Notes under the pieces: generated by a model | Seen by the model: the letters and a program-made list of their open reading frames with translations, nothing else | What the model was told of the DNA's origin: nothing | Database searches by the model: none | Part shown: positions 7,583 to 15,868 of the stretch, piece after piece | Layout: each line of letters begins with the position of its first letter | Position numbering within the stretch: position 1 is the stretch's first letter | Made by a program: the position numbers and the translations under genes | Source: Pseudophaeobacter sp. | GTDB lineage: Bacteria; Pseudomonadota; Alphaproteobacteria; Rhodobacterales; Rhodobacteraceae | NCBI GenBank assembly: GCA_027019165.1 | Contig: JALUXC010000024.1 | Coordinates: 62,001-126,000 of the forward strand | DNA: 64,000 nt | Reading direction: 5' to 3'

Positions 7583-8356
7583 CTATTCGGACAGGATCGC
7601 AACAGGCCTGCACCAGCCCGCCGAAGCGCGTGCCACCTTGACCGGAAGGGCAATGACCTCGAACCCTGTTGCTGGCAGCTGATCAAGGTTGGCAAGCTTT
7701 TCCATGTGGCAATAAACACAATCCGCACCTGCTTTATGCCCCTCCCAGAACAGCCCATAATCACCTGTTTCTTTGGCATTTTTCGCTTGATAGGCCAGCG
7801 GCGGATCCCAACTCCAGCCGTCGATCCCGCAAACCTTCATGCCGCGCTCGGCCAGCCACAGGGTTGCCTCGCGCCCCATACCGCAGCCAGAATTTACATA
7901 GTCGGGCTGACCATATTTCGCGCCTGCGCTGGTGTTGACCAGCACGATATCACCTGGTTGAAGAACATGATTGATGCGGGCAAGTTCTGCCTCAACTTCG
8001 GACGCTGTCACAACATGACCATCCGGCATGCTGCGAAAGTCCAGTTTGACACCGGGCCCCATGCACCACTCCAGCGGAACCTGATCAATGGTGATCGCAG
8101 GCGTGCCGCCATCCATGGTCGGGTGGTAGTGCCAGGGCGCATCCATATGCGTGCCGTTGTGCGTGGTCATCTCGACCCGTTCGGCCGCTGGGCCGCAGCC
8201 CTCAAGCTGCTTGTCCGCCGCAATGCCGAAAACCTGCTCCATTTCCGCGGCCCCCGCGGCATGATCCATATAGCTGATCTTGGGTCCAAGCCCCGGAGGA
8301 TCGGCTGGAAGCTGATCGTCCAGAACGACAGACAGATCGATAATACGTTTTCCCAT
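7583..8356 (-). CDS. Cyclase family protein (kynurenine formamidase-like metal hydrolase)
   Basis: This 257-residue protein has the family metal-binding motif HNGTHMDAPWH near residue 65 and a C-terminal LPVKVARASAGWCRPVAI segment. Family members (KynB, isatin hydrolase, polyketide cyclase-like) are manganese or zinc hydrolases that open amide or lactone rings. In this cluster it probably acts on a ring-cleavage or lactone intermediate, which is an inference from context. It lies downstream of the second FAD monooxygenase on the same strand, about 100 bp away. Confidence 0.82.
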   Translation of the reverse strand: MGKRIIDLSVVLDDQLPADPPGLGPKISYMDHAAGAAEMEQVFGIAADKQLEGCGPAAERVEMTTHNGTHMDAPWHYHPTMDGGTPAITIDQVPLEWCMGPGVKLDFRSMPDGHVVTASEVEAELARINHVLQPGDIVLVNTSAGAKYGQPDYVNSGCGMGREATLWLAERGMKVCGIDGWSWDPPLAYQAKNAKETGDYGLFWEGHKAGADCVYCHMEKLANLDQLPATGFEVIALPVKVARASAGWCRPVAILSE

Positions 8357-8461
8357 TTTGGTATCCTTGCAAAAGGTCGGCAGCAGCAGGGCGCCGCTTT
8401 GCGCCCGGTCTTTTGCGATTGAGGGCCAGTAGCCCTCTATCCCGCAGATGTGGCTATCCGA

Positions 8462-9589
8462 TCAGATCGGCTCAGCCATCATCGCCATGGTCTGAGCCAT
8501 TGTTGTATTCATATCGACCTGAGGCCCCTTGCCCATCTGCCCGTCGCCAATCGCAACAGAGACCCTGGCCACATGAGACACCCTGTCAAACCGCCTGGCG
8601 CGATAGGCCTCAAAGGCGGCCTCTGGCGTCTGCGCCTTTTCCAGCTCCTCAGCCAGAACCAGACCGTCCTCAATCGCCATGCCTGCCCCTTGGGCCAGAT
8701 GCGGGGTCGAGGCGTGTACCGCATCGCCAACCAGAACAACCCGCCCCTTGGACCATGGCTGATCTTCCAGGAAAATGACCTCCATCGGGCGGGCGACAAC
8801 GCCAGAATCTTCCGTAATCTGCTCGATCCAGGGCTTCAGATTTGGCGGCGCGAGCTTAATAGCGCGGTCCTGCATCTGCCGGGCCGCCCCTGACGGATCA
8901 AGCTGGAAGCCTTCGGGCTCTTCGGTGACAAAGAACATATACATCAGCGCATCGGACATGGGCACCAGGCCTGCCTCGATGGCTCCGGTCCAGATCTGGA
9001 TCCCGTCCAGATCTCCAGGCTTTGGAAGGTTGTAGCGCCAGACCCACTGGCCCGTGTAACGAGGCGCCGAAATCTCGGGGAAAAGCGCTGCCCTGGTCGT
9101 GGAAAAGACACCATCCGCGCCCACCACGATGTCATATCTCCCCCGACCGCCGTCGGAGAACAGCACATCCACGCCCTCACCGTCATCCATCATGCTCTCA
9201 ACGGTCAGCCCCAGACGGATGCGCGCCCCGTTTGCCTTGGCCGCATCGCCAAGGACCTTTTGAAGGTCGGTGCGGCGAATGCCGGCGTTCGAGGGGAACT
9301 CCGCTCCAGCCAGACGCGGCGCGTCGAACTCGGCCACTTTTGCACCGACAGGCCCGGCAAAAAGCGTAGTTTTATCAAATCCATAGGCCAGGGAAAGGTA
9401 TTGATCCAGAACACCAAGTTCGTTCATCGCCCGCACCGTATTCATCTGCTGAATGATGCCAACGCCGTAGACCGACCAGTTCGGATCCCGCTCGATGATC
9501 TCGACATCAAAGCCCTTGCGCCGCAACGCAATAGCGGCCGTCAGCCCTCCGATGCCACCACCCACAACAAGAATTGATGCACCTTGCAT
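8462..9589 (-). CDS. Second FAD-dependent monooxygenase
   Basis: From ATG 9589 (SD GGGAGGAG seven bases upstream) the protein has 375 residues. It shows the dinucleotide motif VVGGGIGGLTAAIALRRKG at the N-terminus, GADGVFSTTR in the middle and GDAVHASTPHLAQGAGMAIED near residue 290. It belongs to the class A aromatic-ring hydroxylases. The track start at 9637 adds 16 residues without an SD. Two distinct hydroxylases in one cluster suggest consecutive ring hydroxylations before cleavage. Confidence 0.86.
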   Translation of the reverse strand: MQGASILVVGGGIGGLTAAIALRRKGFDVEIIERDPNWSVYGVGIIQQMNTVRAMNELGVLDQYLSLAYGFDKTTLFAGPVGAKVAEFDAPRLAGAEFPSNAGIRRTDLQKVLGDAAKANGARIRLGLTVESMMDDGEGVDVLFSDGGRGRYDIVVGADGVFSTTRAALFPEISAPRYTGQWVWRYNLPKPGDLDGIQIWTGAIEAGLVPMSDALMYMFFVTEEPEGFQLDPSGAARQMQDRAIKLAPPNLKPWIEQITEDSGVVARPMEVIFLEDQPWSKGRVVLVGDAVHASTPHLAQGAGMAIEDGLVLAEELEKAQTPEAAFEAYRARRFDRVSHVARVSVAIGDGQMGKGPQVDMNTTMAQTMAMMAEPI

Positions 9590-9640
9590 TCTTTGTCTCC
9601 TCCCGTTTCGCGGGGAGCCTAGGAGATCGATTGACATTTA

Positions 9641-9676
9641 GAAAATCAAAACGGTGGATTGGAGGCATTGATTTTC
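9641..9676. promoter_or_regulatory. Inverted repeat upstream of the second monooxygenase
   Basis: There are perfect 9-bp arms GAAAATCAA and TTGATTTTC, separated by 18 bases, between the LysR stop (9693) and the monooxygenase start (9589). The position fits an operator or promoter element for the minus-strand pair 9589-7583. This is inference. Confidence 0.45.
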
Positions 9677-9692
9677 ACAATACCACAGCACC

Positions 9693-10613
9693 TTAGAAGG
9701 GATGATCTCCCAACGTGGACGCAGCCCTTTCGAATGCGGAGCGCAACCACATCAGGCCTGTATCCTGTTCTCGGTAGCTGTGCCATTGCAAGGCCTGCCG
9801 AAACACCGCCTGATCAAATGGCAGAGGAAAGACATCGATGGTTGCATTCTGCCCCACCACCATGGCCAGCTTTCCATGCACGGTCGCAAGTTTGTCCGTC
9901 CCGCTCAGCAGATGCGGCAGCGTCGAAAAGGAGAACGTCGTCGCAATGATGTTTCGCTCGACCCCAGCCATCTGTACCAGGGTTTCTTCCGCCGCCACCT
10001 GATCGCTGTTGGGGGGGCGCATTGCGACATGTTCGGCCTCTGCATATCGCTGGCGGGTCATCGGCTGACCTGCATGCACGCTGTTGGAGCAGGCTATGAC
10101 CACATATTCGTCCTCGAACAGGAGAGAAGACGGATGATCCTTTGACAGCATGACCTCAGGCGAAACCAGCAGATCAGCAGCCCCCCGCTCCAGCATGATC
10201 GCGGGTTTCTCGGTTTGCGACAAAAAGTTGATCTTGCAGGCTGCCCGGTCCTTTTCAAATTCCCGGAGCACCGCAGCGCCCAAAACACGCAGGGTGTAAT
10301 CGGACACCAGCACGTTAAAAGTCCGCGTCGAAACCGACGGATCGAATTCCGGGTGTTCTTCGATGGTGGCTTCGATCCTGACAAGAATATCCCGTAATGG
10401 TCCCTGCATCGCTTCTGCGCGCGGGGTCAACTCCATCCTCTTGCCGACCAGGACAAGAAGAGGATCATCGAAATGCTGCCGCAACCGGTTAAGGGCGTTG
10501 GACATGGCCGATTGGCTCATGAACATCTTGTCGGCGGCCGCACTGACGGACCGCAGTGTCATCATGTGATCAAGGGCGACCAAAAGATTGAGATCCAGCT
10601 TTTTGAAGCGCAT
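9693..10613 (-). CDS. LysR-family transcriptional regulator
   Basis: This 306-residue protein has an N-terminal winged HTH (residues about 6-65: LNLLVALDHMMTLRSVSAAA, MSQSAMSNALNRLRQ) and a periplasmic-binding-like effector domain (about 90-300). The type resembles NodD/NahR-group LysR proteins (FKKLDLNLLVAL opening). It is transcribed divergently from the VOC protein gene at 10730, with a 116-bp shared control region. That arrangement predicts effector-dependent control of this aromatic cluster. Confidence 0.92.
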   Translation of the reverse strand: MRFKKLDLNLLVALDHMMTLRSVSAAADKMFMSQSAMSNALNRLRQHFDDPLLVLVGKRMELTPRAEAMQGPLRDILVRIEATIEEHPEFDPSVSTRTFNVLVSDYTLRVLGAAVLREFEKDRAACKINFLSQTEKPAIMLERGAADLLVSPEVMLSKDHPSSLLFEDEYVVIACSNSVHAGQPMTRQRYAEAEHVAMRPPNSDQVAAEETLVQMAGVERNIIATTFSFSTLPHLLSGTDKLATVHGKLAMVVGQNATIDVFPLPFDQAVFRQALQWHSYREQDTGLMWLRSAFERAASTLGDHPF

Positions 10614-10663
10614 CAGATTTCCTCCCGCATCAGCAATTCACGAAATCAATTTACCCCATCCAG

Positions 10664-10673
10664 AATTGCAATT
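10664..10673. promoter_or_regulatory. Palindrome in the LysR/dioxygenase divergent promoter
   Basis: The perfect 10-bp palindrome AATTGCAATT lies in the shared region between the LysR gene and the VOC gene. It is a plausible LysR contact site, but no T-N11-A motif is decisive. Confidence 0.35.
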
Positions 10674-10729
10674 TTCCGAATGCCTAAGGCTTCGATAGCG
10701 TGCCGTCAAGAATTTGGAGGAGACGAGCT

Positions 10730-11659
10730 ATGCGCATCATCGGCCCGGATGAACTGATCTTCGGTGTGGACGATAAGGAGGCCTGCAGGGCTTTCCTGAG
10801 CGATTATGGGCTACAAGAGAAGCCCGGAGGGACCTTCGAGGCGCTGGACAAGACTGGGATCACGATCAAAGCCAAAGATGATCCATCGTTGCCTGCGCCT
10901 CTCAGAACCTCGACCCTGCTGCGCCAGACCATCTGGGGCGTCGAGGACGAAGAAGCCTTGGATCAGATCGAAGCCGAGCTGTCCAAGGATCGCGAGGTAA
11001 TGCGCGACGAGAATGGCCGCCTGACCTGCAAGGATGATTGCGATTTCGAGATTGGCTTTCAGGTCACCCGGCGCATCAAGCTGGACCTGCCCCCCGAACG
11101 CATCAACTCGCCCGGCGCGGCACCGGGACGGGGGCCGAACGAGCTGGGCGCAAACCAGGATGCCCCGGCCCTGCCCCGCACGATGAGCCATATCGTCTAC
11201 TTCGTGCCGGACATGAACCGGATGGCGGATTTCTACATCAACCGGCTGAAGTTTGTGATCACCGACAAGTTCTCCAACAACGGACCGTTCCTGCGCCCTC
11301 AAAGCAATGATGACCATCACGTTCTGTTCATGATCCAGACCCCAGAGTACATGCAGGGGCTGGAACACGTGGCCTTCCACATGCAAGGGCCAACCGAGTT
11401 GATGCTGGCCGGCTCGCGCATGGTGCAAAAAGGCTACCAAAGCTTTTGGGGCCCCGGTCGGCACAAGTTCGGCTCAAACTGGTTCTGGTACTTCAACTCC
11501 CCCCTTGGCACCCATGTGGAATACGACGCCGACATGGATAAGCACGACGACAGCTGGCAGTATCGCGAGGTCGTAGCAAGCAAGGAAGCATCGCAGATGT
11601 TCCTTTTCGAAAATGTCGAAAAATGGATGCCGGGTGGGCCCCCTCCGGGCAAGGGCTGA
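10730..11659 (+). CDS. VOC-fold extradiol dioxygenase-like protein
   Basis: This 309-residue protein has two vicinal-oxygen-chelate modules: an N-terminal one (about 5-110) and a C-terminal one (about 150-290). The C-terminal module carries the metal-ligand-like positions of extradiol dioxygenases: SHIVYFVPDM, LEHVAFHM and THVEYDADMDK. It would cleave or otherwise process a dihydroxylated ring; the exact substrate is unknown. ATG 10730 follows GGAGGAGACGAGCT, so it is preferred to 10700. It is followed after about 60 bp by a Rieske protein gene, consistent with a shared transcript. Confidence 0.78.
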   Translation: MRIIGPDELIFGVDDKEACRAFLSDYGLQEKPGGTFEALDKTGITIKAKDDPSLPAPLRTSTLLRQTIWGVEDEEALDQIEAELSKDREVMRDENGRLTCKDDCDFEIGFQVTRRIKLDLPPERINSPGAAPGRGPNELGANQDAPALPRTMSHIVYFVPDMNRMADFYINRLKFVITDKFSNNGPFLRPQSNDDHHVLFMIQTPEYMQGLEHVAFHMQGPTELMLAGSRMVQKGYQSFWGPGRHKFGSNWFWYFNSPLGTHVEYDADMDKHDDSWQYREVVASKEASQMFLFENVEKWMPGGPPPGKG

Positions 11660-11719
11660 GGCGACATCAGTCGTCTCTTTGCCGCCAAGGTCCCCGCCTG
11701 ACAAGGAACACGTTCTGAA

Positions 11720-12073
11720 GTGACACAAATACCCGTTGCCCACCGTTCCGAACCAATTTGCGCCTTGGACGATATTCCCGATGGCGGCTCACGGGGGGCA
11801 TGTCCAAGCCGGCGAGGCCGTGATCAGGTCCTGCTGATCCGTCAGGGGCCGCGTGTCTACGGCTATGTGAACAACTGCCCCCATTACGACCGGGCGCCGC
11901 TTGGCTGGAAGAAGGATGAATTCCTGTCAGGGGACCGTCGGCATATCATGTGTGCCGCCCATGGCGCCTTGTTCCGCATTACCGATGGGACCTGCGAAGT
12001 TGGACCGTGCCTTGGCCAGAAACTGACACCCGTTCCGATCAAGGTCGAGAACGGGCTTTTGTTTTTCGCCTGA
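11720..12073 (+). CDS. Small Rieske [2Fe-2S] protein
   Basis: This 117-residue protein starts with GTG and carries the two Rieske ligand pairs, CPH (NNCPHYDRAPLGW) and CAAH (HIMCAAHGALF). It matches the size of stand-alone Rieske ferredoxins that pass electrons to oxygenases, or of Rieske domain accessory proteins. Its place directly after the dioxygenase-like gene suggests a role in the same oxidation step. No separate reductase gene is visible in the cluster. Confidence 0.85.
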   Translation: MTQIPVAHRSEPICALDDIPDGGSRGACPSRRGRDQVLLIRQGPRVYGYVNNCPHYDRAPLGWKKDEFLSGDRRHIMCAAHGALFRITDGTCEVGPCLGQKLTPVPIKVENGLLFFA

Positions 12074-12174
12074 TCTCATCCTCTGACATGTTCTACGGCC
12101 ACCCAGCATCCACCTGCTGAATACTCGATATGATGAATTAAAATTTCATATTTTTCATACACTTATTAGAATTA

Positions 12175-12227
12175 CCCCACGACCCCGAGTGGGGAGGTTG
12201 GCGTGAGGGACGGCAATCATCTCGGGG
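12175..12227 (+). promoter_or_regulatory. Leader with two mutually exclusive hairpins
   Basis: CCCCAC (12175-12180) can pair with GTGGGG (12189-12194). Alternatively CCCCGAG (12183-12189) can pair with CTCGGGG (12221-12227). The pairings cannot coexist. They sit just before the SD (GGGAGG) of the outer-membrane protein gene. Confidence 0.35.
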
Positions 12228-12243
12228 AACTGGGAGGAACACC

Positions 12244-13347
12244 ATGAAGATGAATTTGATGGCCGCGGCAGCGGTCTCTGTAGGTATGCCTTGCGCCCTT
12301 CTGGCCGGAGGCCACGATGGATCCGGCGGGCATGGGGCACCCGGAGCGCCGGGTGCCCCCCGCGGAGCACCGCCACCATTTGTGCTGTCTCAGATCAACC
12401 TGAGTAAGGCGGGCCTGCTGATGCCCTACTATTCGGAAACGCAATTCGGGATGACGCAGGCGCGGGTCGGCCAGAACCGGTCACGGATCGGCGCGGTCGG
12501 CGCTGGCTCTCCCTCTGTCGGCCACGAGAACCAGGCCTTTACCCTGATCGCGCCAATCTATGCCCGCAAAAAAGTTGGCCCTGGCAATGGCTACCTGACC
12601 TTCAAGCTGGTGGGTGTGGACAGTGACGAGCGTCCCAATCTCGTCGAGGAGGACTCGCACTCAACCGCCTTTTCTGTCGGCTATCAGAACTTCTATTCGC
12701 CAACCGCGATGTATGCTTTCCAGATCGAATACAAGGATTTCAGCCTGGAGAGTTCCGCGATCACAATCGACCGGGAATCTGTTCAACTGCGGTTTGATTA
12801 CGCCAATGCCTTCTCCGAGCGATGGGGCGTTCATGCGCGGGCGCTCTATTCCATGGGTGACAACGATCTGCTCATCAAGGGGCCAAGCATCACGGAATCC
12901 CAGCCTGACGACTACCTGTACCTTGAGGCAAACCTTGTCGGCACTTTCAAGTCCGGTCAGCTGGGCCTCGTGCCTCAGGGCTGGACGCTGCACCCTCAGA
13001 TCGGCATCAGCTTTCAGCGCAACTGGGAAAAAGACACGACAAACAGCGTCGGCGCGCCTGTGAGCGGATCAACCGATGACCAGGGATCGGTCCTTGCCCT
13101 GGCCAAGTTTGAAAAGAACACCCATCCCGGAGGCTGGGCCCCCTACTTCGAGTTTGGTCTCGAGCATGTCTACAAGGATGATCTCGACCTCTACAGCAAT
13201 GAAACCAGCTATGTGGTCGGCGGCTTTGGTGTCACGCGCGTGTCGAAATCAGGCACTGCTCTGATCGCAGCCTTTCAGCGGCGCCATGGTTTCAAAGGCG
13301 AACGAATTTTCGACGAACTGGTGCTGAGCGCGAATATCTCGTTTTGA
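12244..13347 (+). CDS. MetA-like outer-membrane protein of aromatic degradation clusters
   Basis: This 367-residue protein has a signal peptide (residues 1-22, ending LLAGG), a short Gly/Ala/Pro segment, and then a region of amphipathic beta strands ending in aromatic-terminated VLSANISF, typical of outer-membrane barrels. The pattern matches the PF13557 phenol-degradation MetA-like family often found with meta-cleavage pathways. It likely helps hydrophobic substrates cross the outer membrane. It has a clear SD (GGGAGGAACACC) and a strong terminator just downstream. Confidence 0.7.
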   Translation: MKMNLMAAAAVSVGMPCALLAGGHDGSGGHGAPGAPGAPRGAPPPFVLSQINLSKAGLLMPYYSETQFGMTQARVGQNRSRIGAVGAGSPSVGHENQAFTLIAPIYARKKVGPGNGYLTFKLVGVDSDERPNLVEEDSHSTAFSVGYQNFYSPTAMYAFQIEYKDFSLESSAITIDRESVQLRFDYANAFSERWGVHARALYSMGDNDLLIKGPSITESQPDDYLYLEANLVGTFKSGQLGLVPQGWTLHPQIGISFQRNWEKDTTNSVGAPVSGSTDDQGSVLALAKFEKNTHPGGWAPYFEFGLEHVYKDDLDLYSNETSYVVGGFGVTRVSKSGTALIAAFQRRHGFKGERIFDELVLSANISF

Positions 13348-13365
13348 ACCTGAGCCGGAAACAGC

Positions 13366-13402
13366 AAGGAGGAGCGGCGCTGTCGCTCCTCCTTCTTTTT
13401 TT
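13366..13402 (+). terminator. Strong intrinsic terminator
   Basis: A perfect 11-bp stem (AAGGAGGAGCG/CGCTCCTCCTT) with a 7-base loop is followed by C and seven T. It ends the 10730-13347 transcript and separates it from the convergent FAH gene. Confidence 0.93.
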
Positions 13403-13444
13403 GTCCGGGGCCCAAGTTCTTTGTCCGTTTGGGCCTTTTAGGGG

Positions 13445-14404
13445 TCAGGCCTGAACGATCTGCTGATCGATCGGTCCGAACAGCGGGCTGCCATCCGCCG
13501 CCAGGCATTCCATTCGCACACGGTCCCCAAAGTGCATAAAATCAGTGCGCGGCGCACCATGGTCCAGGATCTCGATCCCGCGGCGCTCGGCGATACAGGC
13601 GGAGCCGATATCACGGAAATTCTCATTGGACACCGTTCCAGAGCCAATGATCGTCCCCGCTGGCAGGGCACGAGAATAGGCCGCATGCGCCACAAGATCA
13701 TCAAACCCAAAGCTCATGTGATAGCCGTTCGGCGCGCCAAAGTCTTCGCCATTCCAAGCCACATTCAGGGGCAGGTCCACGCGGGCATCACGCCAGGCCG
13801 CGCCCAACTCGTCAGGAGTCACGACCACAGGTGCCATCGAACAGGCCGGCTTGCATTGCAGGACCCCGAACATCTTTTTCATTTCCATGGGGCCGATCTT
13901 GCGCAGGGACCAGTCGTTGATCTGCCCCACGAGCACGATATAGTCGCGCGGATCCCCGGTGGCGCCCATGGGCACCGCCTTGGTGATGACGCCAAACTCA
14001 CCTTCGAAATCGATGCCATCCTCTTCGGTCCGAAAAACGACATCTGCGGCTGGTGGATAGAACTGGTTCGACAAGCCCTGATACATCAGCGGCTTGCCAT
14101 CATCCGGGATATCAAGGTCAAAGATCTTGTCCAGAAGGTTCCCGTGGCTCTCAAAGGCCGACCCATCCAGCCATTGCCAGGCGCGCGGCAGCGGTGCCAG
14201 GGCCGTGGAGGGGTCAAAGGGCGCTCCGCCCCCGGCGTTCAGCGCGTCGTATTCGGCCTGCAAGGCCGGTGTCAGTGCGTCCCAGTCCTCCAACGCCGCC
14301 TGCAGTGTTGGCGCGGCCTCGGACGGGATGCAGCGGCAGTTGTCGCGGCTGACGATGTGCAAACGCCCATCGGGGGTGCCATCGGGCAAAGTGGCAAATC
14401 TCAT
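13445..14404 (-). CDS. Fumarylacetoacetate hydrolase family protein
   Basis: This 319-residue protein has FAH-fold signatures in the C-terminal two thirds: the metal-binding acidic residues around DFEGEFGVI, VGQINDWSLR, and SGTVSNENF near the end. Family members hydrolyse or hydrate the acyl-pyruvate products that follow ring cleavage. It is separated by 14 bp from the upstream epimerase gene, so the two are cotranscribed. The true substrate is unknown. Confidence 0.85.
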   Translation of the reverse strand: MRFATLPDGTPDGRLHIVSRDNCRCIPSEAAPTLQAALEDWDALTPALQAEYDALNAGGGAPFDPSTALAPLPRAWQWLDGSAFESHGNLLDKIFDLDIPDDGKPLMYQGLSNQFYPPAADVVFRTEEDGIDFEGEFGVITKAVPMGATGDPRDYIVLVGQINDWSLRKIGPMEMKKMFGVLQCKPACSMAPVVVTPDELGAAWRDARVDLPLNVAWNGEDFGAPNGYHMSFGFDDLVAHAAYSRALPAGTIIGSGTVSNENFRDIGSACIAERRGIEILDHGAPRTDFMHFGDRVRMECLAADGSPLFGPIDQQIVQA

Positions 14405-14418
14405 GGTCTCTCCTCCAG

Positions 14419-15327
14419 CTATTCAAAGGCTCTGCTGACCAGCGCGTCCACGTCTGCATCCCGGCTGAAGCCAAGCGCATCTGCGGTCTCGGTCACAAGT
14501 GGGGGGTGCGAGCCAAACAGGGCAACGATCTGCGGGTCCGGATCATAGCGAACGGTCGATCCGCTGTCCGGGAACCGCCGCCTCAACGCGGCAACCAGTT
14601 CGGCAAAACGAACCCGAAGCGCGGGCAGCGTAAAAGCGCGCCGCGCGCCAATTTCAGGGCACAGCGCCGCCTCGACAAAGTTCGAGGCCACCGTGTCGCG
14701 GCTGGCCATCCAGGTTGTACTGTCTTCACTGACCGGCAGGGTGATGTCTTCGCCCCGGGCAACTGCGTAGAACAGGCGCGACATGAAGGCCGTCTTCAAC
14801 GCAGGGTTCACCCCATCGCGGGCCATCACGCCTGCCGGGCGCAGGCTGACCGCATCAAGCCACTCCCGGCGGGCAAAATTGGACAGAAGGACTTCGATCA
14901 TGACCTTCTGCGCGCCGTAAACCATCTGCGGAGCCAAAGGCGTCGCATCGTTCACCACAGCGGGGAGCGGATCGCCATAGGCCGCCACGGTCGAGGCATT
15001 CACGAAACGGGTTTGCGGCGCGCTCGCCCTGAGGTAGTCGATCAGATCAAGCGTCGCGTCAATGTTGACTTGCCGGGCCAGCGGGTAGTTGTCTTCTGCG
15101 GCCCCGCCCAGAACAGCCGCAAGAAAGATCACGGACGACACGCCATCCAGCCCCCGCGAAATGATCTCAGCGTCAGAGAAGTTGCCCTGAAATGTCGTGA
15201 CATTCGGCATCCGAGGCATCTCAACCCGGTCTATCGCATGGACTGCCGAGACGTCGCTGGAGGCCAACAGAAGTTGCGTGACCCTTTGGCCCACAAATCC
15301 GCCAGCCCCGATGACCGCAACCTTCAT
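14419..15327 (-). CDS. NAD-dependent epimerase/dehydratase (DenD-like)
   Basis: This 302-residue extended SDR protein has the Rossmann motif GAGGFVGQRV at the N-terminus, a catalytic-site Tyr/Lys pair in VYGAQK, and STVAAYG before it. The closest type I can recall is the D-erythronate dehydrogenase-like branch (MKVAVIGAGGFVG...). It sits between the FAH gene and the MoaF-like gene in a minus-strand operon. It probably oxidises a hydroxylated intermediate. Confidence 0.8.
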   Translation of the reverse strand: MKVAVIGAGGFVGQRVTQLLLASSDVSAVHAIDRVEMPRMPNVTTFQGNFSDAEIISRGLDGVSSVIFLAAVLGGAAEDNYPLARQVNIDATLDLIDYLRASAPQTRFVNASTVAAYGDPLPAVVNDATPLAPQMVYGAQKVMIEVLLSNFARREWLDAVSLRPAGVMARDGVNPALKTAFMSRLFYAVARGEDITLPVSEDSTTWMASRDTVASNFVEAALCPEIGARRAFTLPALRVRFAELVAALRRRFPDSGSTVRYDPDPQIVALFGSHPPLVTETADALGFSRDADVDALVSRAFE

Positions 15328-15397
15328 GCCGCACCTTTACATTGGTGTTTGAAAGCGGTGCTTTTGCCGGTCTTGATGATCTGAGAGGCGCACATCG

Positions 15398-15844
15398 TCA
15401 GGGCCGCTCGACGCTGGAGATGACACCGGACTGGAACATTTCCATTTTCCCAGGCATCAGCGCAGAGGCGAAAATCGCCTTCTGATCCAGATCCAGGATC
15501 AATGCCACATGGCCGATGCGGCCGGGAACCAACCAGTGCACGAGGTAGCTATCCTCTTTGATCGGGCGGGCCAGATAGGGCACCGTCAAAGTCGGCGCCG
15601 GCGTATCGAGCTGAGAAAAAGATACCCGGTCATCGTAGAATTTCAGCCTGTAGGCCCGACCACTGTCGTAGGTGTACTCCACTTCAAGACCGTCCAGATT
15701 GGCCAGGTCCTGCCGGTCGATCTCATCCGGGAACGTGCCTTCCGGGATCATCGGCGGTTTGGTCAGGATCTCTGGCTTTTGCGCCTCAGAAACTGAGGCA
15801 CTCAGCAGTAGCGCAAAGGTCGCCGCCATCAGGTTTTTCATCAC
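15398..15844 (-). CDS. Secreted MoaF-like small protein
   Basis: This 148-residue protein has a signal peptide (about 1-21, LLLSASVSEA) and a domain with the LDGLEVEYTYDSGRAYRLKF and VHWLVPGRIGHVALI patterns seen in MoaF-type calycin/lipocalin-like proteins. It is probably periplasmic. Some family relatives act on phenolic or monoamine compounds, which fits the cluster, but this member's activity is not known. SD GGGGAGGACG lies upstream of the ATG. Confidence 0.6.
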   Translation of the reverse strand: MMKNLMAATFALLLSASVSEAQKPEILTKPPMIPEGTFPDEIDRQDLANLDGLEVEYTYDSGRAYRLKFYDDRVSFSQLDTPAPTLTVPYLARPIKEDSYLVHWLVPGRIGHVALILDLDQKAIFASALMPGKMEMFQSGVISSVERP

Positions 15845-15868
15845 GTCCTCCCCTAATTGAATGCTCCA

